NCBI RefSeq assembly: GCF_000763375.1
Contig: NZ_JPSY01000001.1
Coordinates: forward strand, 1,736,001 to 1,800,000
DNA: 64,000 nucleotides
Direction of reading: 5' to 3'
Origin: Microbacterium profundi
GTDB taxonomy: Bacteria; Actinomycetota; Actinomycetes; Actinomycetales; Microbacteriaceae
This document shows, in pieces, positions 34,332 through 43,077 of this stretch. A program made the translations under genes and the position numbers. Within the stretch, counting starts at the first letter, position 1. The number at the start of each line of letters is the position of its first letter. The notes below the pieces were generated by a model. That model worked only from the letters and a program-made list of their open reading frames with translations. It was not told where the DNA came from and made no database searches.

Positions 34332-35758
34332 GCACCATCGACGCTTCGACAGGCTCAGCGATCGCCGCATCCGTCGCGGGTGCCGCCTACATCGTCGCCG
34401 CATTGCTGTTCATCATGAGCCTTGCGGGGCTCAGCCGGCACGAATCCTCGCGCGCCGGCGTCACCTACGGCATGGTCGGCATGGCGATCGCGCTGGTCGC
34501 CACGATCTGGGTCACCTTCCAGGGGGCGTGGGGTCAGCCGCAGGCCGTCGTCGGCCTCGTGCTGCTGCTCGTCGCGATGCTCGTCGGTGCCGTGATCGGC
34601 CTGTGGCGGGCGCGCAGCGTCGAGATGACGGGCATGCCAGAGCTGATCGCACTGCTGCACAGCTTCGTCGGTCTCGCCGCCGTGCTGGTCGGCTGGAACG
34701 GTCACCTGTTCGCCCCCGGACTCACCGGCGCTCTCGCCGACGTCCACCACGCCGAGGTGTTCATCGGCATCTTCATCGGCGGTGTCACCTTCACCGGATC
34801 GATCGTCGCGTTCCTGAAGCTCTCAGGGCGCATCTCGTCGAAGCCGCTCATGCTGCCGGGCAAGAACCTGCTGAACGTCGGCGCGATCGTCGTGTTCATC
34901 GCCTTGACGGTCTGGTACGTCATCACCCCGTCCCTCGCGTTGCTCATCGTCGTCACGGCCCTGTCCCTCGCGCTCGGATGGCACCTGGTCGCTTCGATCG
35001 GCGGCGGCGATATGCCCGTGGTCGTCTCGATGCTCAACAGCTACTCGGGCTGGGCCGCGGCCGCCGCGGGCTTCCTGCTGAACAACGACCTGCTCATCGT
35101 CACCGGCGCGCTGGTCGGATCGTCCGGTGCATACCTGTCGTACATCATGTGCAAGGCGATGAACCGCTCGTTCATCTCGGTGATCGCCGGCGGGTTCGGC
35201 ATCGCCGCTCCGAGCTCGGATGATGTCGATCACGGTGAGCACCGCGAGATCGATGCGGCCTCGGTGGCCGACATGCTGTCCGGTGCGTCTTCCGTCGTGA
35301 TCACGCCCGGCTACGGCATGGCGGTCGCGCAGGCGCAGTATCCGGTCGCCGAGCTGACGCAGAAGCTGCGCGATCGCGGCGTGGATGTGAAGTTCGGCAT
35401 CCACCCTGTCGCCGGGCGCCTGCCGGGACACATGAACGTGCTGCTGGCCGAGGCCAAGGTGCCGTACGACATCGTGCTCGAGATGGACGAGATCAACGAC
35501 GACCTGTCATCCACGGCTGTCGTCCTCGTGATCGGTGCGAACGACACCGTGAATCCGGCCGCCGCAGAGGACCCGTCGAGTCCGATTGCGGGCATGCCGG
35601 TGCTACGGGTCTGGGAGGCCGAGAACGTCATCGTGTTCAAGCGCTCGATGGCGTCCGGATACGCAGGAGTGCAGAATCCGCTGTTCTTCCGGGACAACGC
35701 GCAGATGCTGTTCGGCGATGCGAAGGAGCGGGTGGACGACATCCTCCGGGCGCTGTAG
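34328..35758 (+). CDS. pntB: NAD(P) transhydrogenase subunit beta
   Basis: 476-residue beta chain. The N-terminal two thirds are membrane helices ([18 protein letters not shown] through [18 protein letters not shown] and [20 protein letters not shown]). The C-terminal NADP(H)-binding domain III carries [54 protein letters not shown] and a late [17 protein letters not shown]. With PntA it couples hydride transfer from NADH to NADP+ to proton entry, supplying NADPH. The GTG start overlaps the pntA stop (GTGA at 34328-34331). A short family A repeat lies at residues 6-10. Confidence 0.96.
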   Translation: MSTIDASTGSAIAASVAGAAYIVAALLFIMSLAGLSRHESSRAGVTYGMVGMAIALVATIWVTFQGAWGQPQAVVGLVLLLVAMLVGAVIGLWRARSVEMTGMPELIALLHSFVGLAAVLVGWNGHLFAPGLTGALADVHHAEVFIGIFIGGVTFTGSIVAFLKLSGRISSKPLMLPGKNLLNVGAIVVFIALTVWYVITPSLALLIVVTALSLALGWHLVASIGGGDMPVVVSMLNSYSGWAAAAAGFLLNNDLLIVTGALVGSSGAYLSYIMCKAMNRSFISVIAGGFGIAAPSSDDVDHGEHREIDAASVADMLSGASSVVITPGYGMAVAQAQYPVAELTQKLRDRGVDVKFGIHPVAGRLPGHMNVLLAEAKVPYDIVLEMDEINDDLSSTAVVLVIGANDTVNPAAAEDPSSPIAGMPVLRVWEAENVIVFKRSMASGYAGVQNPLFFRDNAQMLFGDAKERVDDILRAL

Positions 35759-35784
35759 CGGTGTAGTGCCGGCGCAGCCGAGAG

Positions 35785-36555
35785 CTACTTCCCCGTGAAC
35801 TGCGGCGGGCGCTTCTGCTGGAACGCCGCGAAGCCTTCGCGGTAGTCGTCGGTGTCGCGCAGCGACGATTGGTTCGCGTTCTCCTCCGCGACGGCATCCC
35901 ACAACGCGAGGCGCTCGTCGCGCAGCCTGGCGACGAGGCGCTTGCTGGCGAGGAACGCCTGCGTCGCGCCGGCGGCGGCCGCGGAGGCTGCGGCAACGGT
36001 CACCGCGATCACTTCGGCGGCAGGCAGCACCTGCGAGAAAAGTCCCGACTGCACAGCTTCGGTGCCGCTCATCAGCCGCCCTGTGTAGACGAGATCGAGC
36101 GTCTTGTGCGCGCCGAGGCGCTCGTAGAACAGTGCGTGCCCGCCGGAGTCGAGGGTCGCGCCGAGCGCCGCGAACGGCGATCCGATCTTCGCCGTGTCTG
36201 CGACGTACACGACATCCGTGGCGATCAGCAGGCCGAGACCGACGCCGAGGCATGCGCCGTGCGCGGCTGCGAACGTCGGGGCGGGGAACGCCGACATCCT
36301 CTGCAGCAGCGGGGTGACGAGCCGGCTGAGGTATCCGGTCACATCGTCGGTTGCCGGGTCCACGCCGGCGATGTCGCGCCCGGCGCAGAATCCGGCACCC
36401 TCACCGCGGAGCACGAGCGCCCGCACGCCCGCGGCCTCGGCTGCGTCGTACGCGTCGCCGAGTTCTGTCAGCGCCTCGACGTCGAGCGCATTGCGCTTGT
36501 ACGGAGCGTTCAGGACCACGTGGGCGACGTCGTCGGTGATGGTCAGGTCGATCAT
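35785..36555 (-). CDS. paaG: PaaG-like epoxyphenylacetyl-CoA isomerase (crotonase fold)
   Basis: 256-residue crotonase-family protein, last gene of the paaABCDE operon (36 bp after paaE). The oxyanion-hole region is GEGAGFCAGRDIAGVD and GACLGVGLGLLIATDV. Where hydratases have a catalytic Glu, this protein has ALGATLDSGGHALFYERLG; Asp in DSGG is the catalytic residue of PaaG isomerases. It should therefore convert ring-1,2-epoxyphenylacetyl-CoA to the oxepin-CoA. The choice of PaaG over a generic enoyl-CoA hydratase rests on this Asp and on the context. Confidence 0.8.
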   Translation of the reverse strand: MIDLTITDDVAHVVLNAPYKRNALDVEALTELGDAYDAAEAAGVRALVLRGEGAGFCAGRDIAGVDPATDDVTGYLSRLVTPLLQRMSAFPAPTFAAAHGACLGVGLGLLIATDVVYVADTAKIGSPFAALGATLDSGGHALFYERLGAHKTLDLVYTGRLMSGTEAVQSGLFSQVLPAAEVIAVTVAAASAAAAGATQAFLASKRLVARLRDERLALWDAVAEENANQSSLRDTDDYREGFAAFQQKRPPQFTGK

Positions 36556-36591
36556 GTTCGCTCCTCGGCTCGGGTCGGGCGTCGTGTCGGA

Positions 36592-37710
36592 TCAGGAGTC
36601 GTAGTCGACGGCCACGCTCTTCGTCGTCGGGTGGGACTGGCACGTCAGGACGTATCCGCGCTCGATCTCGTCGGGCTCCAGGGCGTAGTTCTGAGTCATC
36701 CGCACCTCACCCTCGATCAGCCGCGCACGGCACGTGCCGCAGACGCCTCCGGCGCACGCGAACGGCACGTCGCCGCGCACTCGCAGCGCAGCATCCAGAA
36801 TCGCCTCGTTCGCCGCGACCGGCGACTCCACGGTTGATGAAAGCCCGTCGAGGGTGAACTCGATGCGCCGCGTCTCGTCGCCCTCGCCGATGACGACCGG
36901 GCGCCCGCGGTCGATGCGCGGGCCGTCGGCATCGCTCGTGAACAGTTCGAAGCGGATGCTGCCAGGCGGCACCCCCCGACTCTCGAGCGTGTCGCGACAG
37001 AGGGCGACGAGATCGAACGGTCCGCAGAGGAACCACTCGGTGACGGCCTCCGGTGGTAACAGCGAGTCGAGGATCGCGTTCAGTTTGTCGGCGTCGATGC
37101 GTCCGGACAGCAGCGGTGCGGTGCGCTGCTCGCGGGAGAGCACGTGGTGCAGGGCGAGGCGAGCCGGGTAGCGGTCCTTGAGGTCGGCGAGGTCGTCGAG
37201 GAACATGACGTCCTGCGTGGCCCGGTTCGTGTACACCAGGCTGAACCGCGCGGTCGGCGACGACGCCAGCACGTGCGACGCGAGAGCCATCATCGGCGTC
37301 ACGCCGGAGCCCGCCGCGATGCCGGCGACGTGCGCATGGTCGAGGTCGGGGAGGTTCGTGGTGAACGTGCCCTCTGGACTCATCACCTCGATACGGTCGC
37401 CGGGTTTCAGATTCTCGTGTGCCCAGACTGAGAACAGCCCGCCGCGGTCGCGTTTGATGCCGACGCTGATGCTGCCGGGCATTGCCTCTGTCGGCACGGT
37501 CGGCGGTCGGCAGATCGAGTAACTGCGCCGTACCTCATGGCCTTCGACGCGCGCGCGCAGCGCGACGTACTGCCCGGGAAGATAGTCGTACTCGCCGTGC
37601 AACTCGGGTGGGACCGTGAACGTGACCTCGATGCTCTCAGTTGTCAGCGGCCGCACGTCGGAGACGGTGAGTTCATGGAAGCGCCCGCGGCGGCGCGTGG
37701 TCGTTCTCAT
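36592..37710 (-). CDS. paaE: Phenylacetyl-CoA epoxidase reductase subunit
   Basis: 372-residue electron-transfer subunit that passes NADPH electrons to the PaaA diiron site. It has an FAD/NAD(P) ferredoxin-reductase module (LPGQYVALRA, VRRSYSICRPP, VAGIAAGSGVTPMMALASHV) and a C-terminal plant-type 2Fe-2S domain with FACAGGVCGTCRARLIEG and a distal VLTCQSHP Cys. The start is ATG 37710, overlapping the paaD stop by one base; an in-frame extension to 37773 lies inside paaD. Domain order reductase then ferredoxin is that of PaaE. Confidence 0.95.
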   Translation of the reverse strand: MRTTTRRRGRFHELTVSDVRPLTTESIEVTFTVPPELHGEYDYLPGQYVALRARVEGHEVRRSYSICRPPTVPTEAMPGSISVGIKRDRGGLFSVWAHENLKPGDRIEVMSPEGTFTTNLPDLDHAHVAGIAAGSGVTPMMALASHVLASSPTARFSLVYTNRATQDVMFLDDLADLKDRYPARLALHHVLSREQRTAPLLSGRIDADKLNAILDSLLPPEAVTEWFLCGPFDLVALCRDTLESRGVPPGSIRFELFTSDADGPRIDRGRPVVIGEGDETRRIEFTLDGLSSTVESPVAANEAILDAALRVRGDVPFACAGGVCGTCRARLIEGEVRMTQNYALEPDEIERGYVLTCQSHPTTKSVAVDYDS

Positions 37711-38228
37711 CACAGCACCTTGAAGTGGTCGAATGGTTCGAGGCAGGCGCGGCACTCGAAGAGCGCCTTGCACGAGGTCGAACCGAAACGGGAGACCTCA
37801 CGGGTGTCAAGCGATCCGCAGCGGGGGCACTTCACCGCGAGCTGCAGCCTGACCGGGCCTTGCGCTCCCTGAGCCTGTCGAAGGGTTGCGGCACGCGCGT
37901 GCGGCGGGGCGATGCCGTAGTCGCGGAGCTTCTGCTTGCCGGCATCCGTCATCCAATCCGTCGTCCACGCCGGAGACAGCGTGGTGCGCACCTCGACGTC
38001 GTCGAAGCCCACCGCCGTGAGTGCGAGGACCACGTCGTCGCGCATCGCGTCGAGCGCGGGGCATCCGCTGTACGTGGGGGTGAGCGTGACGATCACCGTC
38101 TCGTGATCGATGGTCACGTCTCTCAGCACGCCGAGGTCTTCGATCGTGAGCACGGGGATCTCGGGGTCGGTCACCGTGGCGGCGACCGCCCAGGCGTGTG
38201 CGCGGCGCGTGGTCGTCTTCGTCACCAT
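37710..38228 (-). CDS. paaD: Phenylacetate degradation protein PaaD (Fe-S assembly, MIP18 type)
   Basis: 172-residue protein needed for maturation of the epoxidase Fe-S reductase. The DUF59/MIP18 domain has VTDPEIPVLTIEDLGVLRDV and LTPTYSGCPALDAMRDDVV with the conserved Cys. The C-terminal zinc-finger region is CPRCGSLDTREVSRFGSTSC then ALFECRACLEPFDHFKVL. Between them, residues about 115-122 (RQAQGAQG) come from an inverted family A repeat at 37867-37885, placed in the interdomain linker. ATG 38228 overlaps the end of paaC by 7 bp. Confidence 0.93.
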   Translation of the reverse strand: MVTKTTTRRAHAWAVAATVTDPEIPVLTIEDLGVLRDVTIDHETVIVTLTPTYSGCPALDAMRDDVVLALTAVGFDDVEVRTTLSPAWTTDWMTDAGKQKLRDYGIAPPHARAATLRQAQGAQGPVRLQLAVKCPRCGSLDTREVSRFGSTSCKALFECRACLEPFDHFKVL

Positions 38229-39298
38229 GATGCCCCCGGATGCTGCCTCGCCAGGACCTGCATCTCGGCGAGGAGATGTCCCATGGTGGGGAAGTGCCGA
38301 CCGCGGCGGCCGCCGCCCGATGACGCGCTCACATCGGGGATGTCGAGTTCGGCCTCGGTGAAGACCGCGGCGATCGCCGCGTCGAACCCTGGGCGCAGAG
38401 TGGACGGGCGAGCCGCGATGCCGCCCAGCTCGTCGATCAGAGGTTCGTCGCGGAACAGCTCGTCGACGTACGGCCACACATCCCGGAGCGCGCGGATTAT
38501 TCGCCGTCGCGACTCCTCGGTACCGCCGGCGAGGCGCAGCGTCCATTGCACGGCATGGTCGCGGTGGTAGTCGACCTCCTTCAGCGCCTTCTCTGCGACG
38601 GCGGCGAGCGTCGCATCCTTCGATGCACGAAGAGCCGAGTAGAGCTCGAACATGTAGGCGGATGCCGTGAGCTGCCGCGCGATCGTCTGCGCGAAGTCTC
38701 CGTTGGGCTGCTCGAAGAGCCAGGCGCTGCGGAAGTCCGCCTCGTCGCGGAAGTACGCCAGATCGTCTTCGCTGCGGCCGTCGGTGGTGCCTGCCCAGGC
38801 TGTGGACGCATAGTGCAGGAGCGACCGTGCATGACCGAGCAGATCGAGGGCGATGTTGCCGAGCGCGACGTCTTCTTCGAGCTCGGGCGCGTGTGCGATC
38901 CATCCGCCGAGCTGCTGCGACAGAATCAGCGCGTCATCGCCGAGCCAGAGGGCGTACTCGGCCACGGCGGGAGTCGCGGTGGTGTCGGTATCGCCCGTGA
39001 GTTCGGCGGCGAGTTCGACCTCGTCGACCGTGACGTGCGGGGCGGGACGTTTCGACTCGCCTCTGGCGGCCTCCTCTCGGGGCGTTGAGCGAGCCGAAGG
39101 CGAGACGAAACGGGTTGAGCGACCGGAGGGAGTCGAAGCCTGCACTTCGGTGGGCGTTTCGTCTCGTCGCTGCGCTCCTCGCTCAACGCGTTTCGTCTCG
39201 CTGCGCTCGCTCAACGACCCGCGGGGGAAGGCATCGCTCAACGACCCGCGGGGGAAGGCATCGCTCAACGACCCTCTGGGGGAGGTGGAGTCGCTCAC
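38222..39298 (-). CDS. paaC: Phenylacetyl-CoA epoxidase subunit PaaC with repeat-encoded N-terminal extension
   Basis: Structural partner of PaaA in the epoxidase core. Normal PaaC begins about residue 86 here (PAPHVTVDEVELAAELTGDT) and continues AEYALWLGDDALILSQQLG, LGNIALDLLGHARSLLHYA and KALKEVDYHRDHAVQWTLRL. The gene starts at GTG 39298, overlapping the paaB stop (GTGA), reads MSDSTSP, and then runs through about 78 residues coded by family B repeats (RGSLSDAFP three times, then SERSETKRVERGAQRRDE). The 358-residue product is therefore about 80 longer than usual. Frame and the start overlap are preserved, so the insertion went in without breaking translation. Confidence 0.92.
   Translation of the reverse strand: MSDSTSPRGSLSDAFPRGSLSDAFPRGSLSERSETKRVERGAQRRDETPTEVQASTPSGRSTRFVSPSARSTPREEAARGESKRPAPHVTVDEVELAAELTGDTDTTATPAVAEYALWLGDDALILSQQLGGWIAHAPELEEDVALGNIALDLLGHARSLLHYASTAWAGTTDGRSEDDLAYFRDEADFRSAWLFEQPNGDFAQTIARQLTASAYMFELYSALRASKDATLAAVAEKALKEVDYHRDHAVQWTLRLAGGTEESRRRIIRALRDVWPYVDELFRDEPLIDELGGIAARPSTLRPGFDAAIAAVFTEAELDIPDVSASSGGGRRGRHFPTMGHLLAEMQVLARQHPGASW
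39040..39288 (-). repeat. Family B repeat array inside the 5' end of paaC
   Basis: Read on the minus strand: direct units of 27 bp (GGGTCGTTGAGCGATGCCTT plus CCCCCGC), then GAGCGAGCGCAGCGAGACG and, further on, the inverted form CGTTTCGTCTCGCC and GCTCGCTCAACG, making a long imperfect palindrome. The core GGGTCGTTGAGCGA is the same as in the array after dnaJ (3502-3614). The whole tract has no stop in the paaC frame. Confidence 0.88.
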
Positions 39299-39600
39299 AG
39301 GTGGGGCACCCCCTCGGATGCGGTGTAGTACACCGCGTGACGATAGTTCTTGCCCGCCGGGCTTTCGAAGAACGAGCCCTTGGCATCCGGATCGCTCGTG
39401 GTGATGGCATCTGACGGTACGACCCAGATCGAGGTGCCCTCACCACGGCGTGTGTACAGATCCCGCGCGTTGCGGACGGCGAGTTCGGCGTCCGGCGCGT
39501 GCAGCGACCCGGCGTGCACATGACTCATGCCGCGGTTCGCGCGGACGAACACTTCCCACAGCGGCCAGGTCTCGGATGCGGTCTCGGTGCTCACCATCAC
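39295..39600 (-). CDS. paaB: Phenylacetyl-CoA epoxidase subunit PaaB
   Basis: Small bridging subunit (101 residues) of the epoxidase complex. Its family core is [40 protein letters not shown] and [13 protein letters not shown]. It starts at ATG 39600 (or 39597) overlapping the end of paaA and ends in a GTGA overlap with paaC. Length and sequence are normal. Confidence 0.95.
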   Translation of the reverse strand: MMVSTETASETWPLWEVFVRANRGMSHVHAGSLHAPDAELAVRNARDLYTRRGEGTSIWVVPSDAITTSDPDAKGSFFESPAGKNYRHAVYYTASEGVPHL

Positions 39601-40565
39601 GCGGCCTCCTTCGCTGCGCGAACGGCCTGCTTGCGCGCATACTCCGCAGCGGCCTCGCGCACCCAGGCGCCTTCCTCGTGAGCCTCGCGCCGGGCCCGCA
39701 GCCGTTCGGTGTTCATCGGGCCGTTGCCGCCGAGCACCTCGAAGAACTCGGTCCAGTCGATCTCGCCGCCGATGTACTGCTGCGTCTCCTCATCGAAGTG
39801 CAGCTCGGGATCGGGCAGCGTGACGCCGAGTGCCGCCGCCTGCGGAACCAGCATCCCGATGAAGCGCTGGCGCAGCTCGTCGTTCGAGAATCGCTTGATG
39901 TTCCACGCCATCGACTGCGCCGAGTTCGGGGAGTCGCCGTCCGGAGGACCGAACATCATCAGGCTCGGCCAATACCAGCGGTCAACGGCATCCTGCGCCA
40001 TCCGACGCTGCGCATCCGTTCCCTGCATCAGCGACAGCAGGATCTCGAAACCCTGCCGCTGGTGGAACGACTCCTCCTTGCAGATGCGGATCATCGCCCG
40101 CCCGTACGGTCCGTAGGACGCCCGGCAAAGTGGAACCTGGTTGCAGATCGCCGCGCCGTCGACGAGCCAGCCGATCGCCCCCATGTCGGCCCAGGTCGGG
40201 GTGGGGTAGTTGAAGATCGACGAGTACTTCGCCTTGCCTTCGATGAGCTGGGTGGTCATCTCGTCGCGCGTGATGCCGAGAGTCTGCGCGGCTGAGTAGA
40301 GATACAGTCCGTGGCCGGCCTCGTCCTGCACCTTCGCCATCAGGATGGCTTTGCGCTTGAGGCTGGGTGCGCGCGTGATCCAGTTGCCCTCCGGCTGCAT
40401 GCCGATGATCTCGGAATGCGCGTGCTGGCCGATCTGGCGGATCAGCGCGCGGCGATAGGCATCCGGCATCCAGTCGCGCGGCTCGATGCGCGAATCCGCG
40501 GCGATGATCTCGTCGAATCGGCGCTGCTCGGCGGAGAGCTCACTCGCGACATCAGGGATGGTCAT
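39597..40565 (-). CDS. paaA: Phenylacetyl-CoA epoxidase catalytic subunit PaaA
   Basis: Diiron monooxygenase subunit that epoxidises the aromatic ring of phenylacetyl-CoA. The 322-residue protein has the diiron ligands in [16 protein letters not shown] (ExxH) and [16 protein letters not shown] (ExxH). Other PaaA signatures are [20 protein letters not shown] and [16 protein letters not shown] [23 protein letters not shown] 40565 is chosen because homology begins with [20 protein letters not shown] and GAAGGA-type Shine-Dalgarno (GACGAAGGAGT) is just upstream. First gene of paaABCDE-paaG, behind a TetR-type palindrome. Confidence 0.96.
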   Translation of the reverse strand: MTIPDVASELSAEQRRFDEIIAADSRIEPRDWMPDAYRRALIRQIGQHAHSEIIGMQPEGNWITRAPSLKRKAILMAKVQDEAGHGLYLYSAAQTLGITRDEMTTQLIEGKAKYSSIFNYPTPTWADMGAIGWLVDGAAICNQVPLCRASYGPYGRAMIRICKEESFHQRQGFEILLSLMQGTDAQRRMAQDAVDRWYWPSLMMFGPPDGDSPNSAQSMAWNIKRFSNDELRQRFIGMLVPQAAALGVTLPDPELHFDEETQQYIGGEIDWTEFFEVLGGNGPMNTERLRARREAHEEGAWVREAAAEYARKQAVRAAKEAA

Positions 40566-40584
40566 CGCGACTCCTTCGTCTTTC

Positions 40585-40608
40585 CTGACCGTACGTTCAG
40601 TAATTATC
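40585..40608 (-). promoter_or_regulatory. PaaR-type operator and -10 of the paaA operon
   Basis: CTGACCGTACGTTCAG (40585-40600) is palindromic except for one base pair and is followed by TAATTAT. The same 16-mer with two central changes occurs at 48865-48880 between paaF and the TetR gene, also followed by TAATTAT. On the minus strand GATAAT (40603-40608) next to it is a plausible -10, so a bound repressor would block RNA polymerase. Confidence 0.8.
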
Positions 40609-40652
40609 CCATAAGTGGGCCAGGCTCGCACGCCGGGTACGGGTTTCGAGCC

Positions 40653-40850
40653 TCAGCGGGAGCGGGAGACGAGTTCCAGGAGCGCCCGGCCGTACGCTTC
40701 AGACGGATCGGGATGCTCGAAACGCAGCGCCTCACCGCTGATCTCGATCTCCACCAGGAACGAATCCTCCAGGCGGATCAGGCTCCTGAACCTGCCGCGC
40801 AACAGGTCGCGCAACTGATCCTCGCGGGGGATGCGAGATGCGTCGCTCAC
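40653..40850 (-). CDS. Small hypothetical protein, 65 residues
   Basis: GTG 40850 opens SDASRIPREDQLRDLLRGRF, continuing FRSLIRLEDSFLVEIEISGE and ending SRSR. The composition is balanced and charged like a real protein, unlike most shadow frames nearby. No family recognised. It partly overlaps the start of a decayed M23 peptidase on the other strand and lies upstream of paaA in the same direction. It could be a small accessory gene or a remnant. Confidence 0.4.
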   Translation of the reverse strand: MSDASRIPREDQLRDLLRGRFRSLIRLEDSFLVEIEISGEALRFEHPDPSEAYGRALLELVSRSR

Positions 40851-41196
40851 GGGCTACGCATACCTGCACTCTGGGATGGACCTCGCCGTCTCCACTGTCG
40901 ATGACAGTGCCATGGGGCTCCACGTCATCATCACGCACAGCGACCGCAACCGAAACGCAGTACTTGCAGCTGCACCAGCTGCTCGTGCGGGACGGAGAAA
41001 CCGTCGCCGGTGGCCAGCTGATCGGAGAGGTCGGACACACCGGCCGCTCCTATGGAACGCATTTGCATCTCAGTATGGTTCGAGCAGCTCAAGCCGCATC
41101 TGCATCCCACCTCGCTCGGGGACTACACGATTGAGCTCCGCCGGGACGACGCGACGGCCAGCTGGGGCGTGACGCGCTTCCAGCCGCCCGCGTGAG
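40840..41196 (+). pseudogene. Relic of an M23 (LytM-type) peptidase
   Basis: Three plus-strand frames contain consecutive M23-like pieces: GYAYLHSGMDLAVSTVDDSA with the HxxxD zinc motif and GLHVIITHSDRN; then QYLQLHQLLVRDGETVAGGQ, LIGEVGHTGRSYGTHLHLSM with the HxH motif; then FEQLKPHLHPTSLGDYTIEL to a stop at about 41196. Two frameshifts separate them, and the loop between the first His motif and VIITH is shortened. This is a broken peptidoglycan hydrolase gene of phage or secreted origin. Confidence 0.6.
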
Positions 41197-41212
41197 GCAG
41201 GGCTGACGCGGG

Positions 41213-41488
41213 ATGTCTGTCTTCGACCAGGATGTAATCACGAGCGCGCAGGTCGTGCGCTCTCGTCTCGCTGCGCTGCGCGCGCATCAGGCGGAGGAGC
41301 GGCGGCGGCTGCACGCGCTCGTGATCCAGGATCTCCTGGACGCCGGCTACTCGCTCAATGAAGCGAGCCGACTCCTGGGGCTGTCTCGTACCTTCGTCCA
41401 CAAAGAGTCACAGCGCGACACCACGGCGGCCGAGTGCGGCGAGTTCGAGGCAATCAAGGCCGCAGTCGAGCAATACGTGCTCGGCTGA
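41213..41488 (+). CDS. Small HTH-like hypothetical protein, 91 residues
   Basis: ATG 41213 opens a helical protein with ALRAHQAEERRRLHALVIQD then LLDAGYSLNEASRLLGLSRT FVHKE, where YSLNEASRLLGLSRTFVHK has the spacing of a helix-turn-helix. No family is recognised. It is convergent with the zeta toxin gene 8 bp away. It may be a DNA-binding regulator left from a mobile segment; function unknown. Confidence 0.55.
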   Translation: MSVFDQDVITSAQVVRSRLAALRAHQAEERRRLHALVIQDLLDAGYSLNEASRLLGLSRTFVHKESQRDTTAAECGEFEAIKAAVEQYVLG

Positions 41489-41496
41489 CGCCGCGC

Positions 41497-42591
41497 TCAC
41501 CGCTCGCGGCCGAGTCCCCGGTTGTTCGCGGCGTCGGCCGCGATCGCTGTTCCCTGGACGTCTTGGGCGCTGCGGGCCGCGATCTCTCCCGGGGTGCGCC
41601 TGGGCCCTCGGTCGACGTCGACGCCCCACCACTTCGCATGATCGCGGTCGGTCGCGCTCCGCGGGCGGCCGCCTGGGATCTCCGCGCTGGCCACGGCCTC
41701 GCGGGCAGCGGCGCGCAGGGCCGGCTCGTGCGTGTGCCGGATGATCTCAGGGCCGGCGGCGGCGAGGCGTCGCATCGTCTCATGGAGATCCTCGGCTACC
41801 TCGGGGAGCCGTGACACTCGCGCCGCGGCGACCACGAACTCACGAACCCATTCGCGGCCTTCACGCGCAGTCATCGAGGCGGGGCTGCGGCCGGCCTCAA
41901 TCTCGCGTCGCGCCTCAGTGCCCACCGTCTGAGCGACGTCGGCCGTCACGGCACGCTCATAGAGCACGCCCTGGGCGCGTGTAGTGACAGTGATGCGGTC
42001 GACGAGGCCGCGCGCCACCAGTTGCTCCACGGTCGCGGGCATGGCCTCGTACGCGGCTTCGTGTGAGGCAGACGGCGTCCACCGGTTCTGATCGTTGCCG
42101 GCCGCCTCACCTAGGTAGCGGCTGACGGCCCCGAGCGCGGAAACAGCGCCGGGCACCGCAAGCACGTGCGCCTCCACGCGATACCCCTGCGCGCGGAACG
42201 CGGCCGCTGTGGCCTCGACCACTGGAAGCTGCCGCATGGTCGTTTCGAGGATGACGCTGCGCCGCTCGCCGCGAAGATAATCGGCCGCCATGCCGACCCA
42301 TGCGCCGGACGCCTGCGCAGTGACATGGGGCATTGCCAAGGGTTCGGTGCGCATCAGCGCCCGATAGTCCGGGTGGAAGGCGCGGAAGTCATCTCCGATA
42401 ACGGGCATGGCTTCGGGGCGATCGTCGCGCACAGTGGCGATCGCGCGCGACTTCCCCGCACCAGGCTGCGCCCCCACGAACACGACAGAGGGGTGCAGCT
42501 CAGCGGCGCCGCCGACGGTCAGCGTGGGCGCGATCTTGCGATCGAAGATCTCGCGCAGCTCGGCCGCGCTGAGATCATCCCGCCAGTTCAC
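41497..42591 (-). CDS. Zeta-toxin family protein
   Basis: 364-residue P-loop kinase of the zeta/PezT class, which phosphorylates UDP-N-acetylglucosamine and poisons wall synthesis (family knowledge). Walker A is VVFVGAQPGAGKSRAIATV. Further zeta-like parts are IGDDFRAFHPDYRALMRTEP (substrate Asp), SVILETTMRQLPVVEATAAA and the later Arg-rich VSRYLGEAAGNDQNRW. About 130 C-terminal residues extend beyond the kinase core. GTG 42591 overlaps the stop of the upstream small gene by GTGA, the arrangement of a toxin-antitoxin pair. Confidence 0.88.
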   Translation of the reverse strand: MNWRDDLSAAELREIFDRKIAPTLTVGGAAELHPSVVFVGAQPGAGKSRAIATVRDDRPEAMPVIGDDFRAFHPDYRALMRTEPLAMPHVTAQASGAWVGMAADYLRGERRSVILETTMRQLPVVEATAAAFRAQGYRVEAHVLAVPGAVSALGAVSRYLGEAAGNDQNRWTPSASHEAAYEAMPATVEQLVARGLVDRITVTTRAQGVLYERAVTADVAQTVGTEARREIEAGRSPASMTAREGREWVREFVVAAARVSRLPEVAEDLHETMRRLAAAGPEIIRHTHEPALRAAAREAVASAEIPGGRPRSATDRDHAKWWGVDVDRGPRRTPGEIAARSAQDVQGTAIAADAANNRGLGRER

Positions 42592-42854
42592 GCAGTCGCG
42601 CGCAGCTGACGAAGACGCGATCGGTACTCGTCGGTCTTCGCCTGGATCGTCGCGAGATCCCGACCGGACACGCTGTTCACGTCCTGCCAGAGAGTGATGT
42701 GCGCGGTCGTCGCTGCGTCACGCTCAGCCGCCGTGTCAGCGTGGTCCGACAGCCAGATGTACTCGCCGCGAAGCTCGGTCGCCGTCTCGCGCATGATGTC
42801 GTAGATCATCGGGTCGAAATCCACCGGCTCCGGGGCGGTTGCTGCCTTGGCCAT
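42588..42854 (-). CDS. Putative antitoxin partner of the zeta toxin
   Basis: 88-residue acidic helical protein (FDPMIYDIMRETATELRGEY, IWLSDHADTAAERDAATTAH, TKTDEYRSRLRQLRATA-like end) directly upstream of and overlapping the zeta toxin by 4 bp. It has no sequence likeness I can see to classical epsilon or PezA, and no helix-turn-helix. The antitoxin role is inferred from position, size and coupling. GAAAGGGG precedes its ATG. Confidence 0.65.
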   Translation of the reverse strand: MAKAATAPEPVDFDPMIYDIMRETATELRGEYIWLSDHADTAAERDAATTAHITLWQDVNSVSGRDLATIQAKTDEYRSRLRQLRATA

Positions 42855-42877
42855 GGGATCCCCTTTCGTCTACATCT

Positions 42878-42891
42878 CCAGCATACGCTGG
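42878..42891 (-). promoter_or_regulatory. Palindrome over the -10 of the zeta module
   Basis: CCAGCATACGCTGG has 5-bp perfect arms. On the minus strand its centre contains TATGCT, a good -10, about 30 bases before the antitoxin ATG. This fits an autoregulated TA promoter. The remaining gap up to recQ (42892-43077) shows only CAGAGT, 6 bases before the recQ start, as a possible leaderless -10. Confidence 0.5.
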
Positions 42892-43077
42892 CCTCCGACA
42901 ACCGGCAGGGCGCCCGGGTCGTCGTGTGACCGGCCTGCGCGTGCGCTTGCTGGATCAGTCCATTGGGCGCAGCTGCTTCCTGCTTGATCGCCGTGGCGAT
43001 CACCACGGAGGATCCAACTCAGTCAGGTCAAGCGGCGTCGGGTGGCCGGTGTCCGTCGTCTGAGGCAGAGTGGGTGC

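Noticed and set aside
41123..41401. Minus-strand frame opposite the HTH ORF
   Set aside because: The plus-strand frame has the HTH pattern and better composition.
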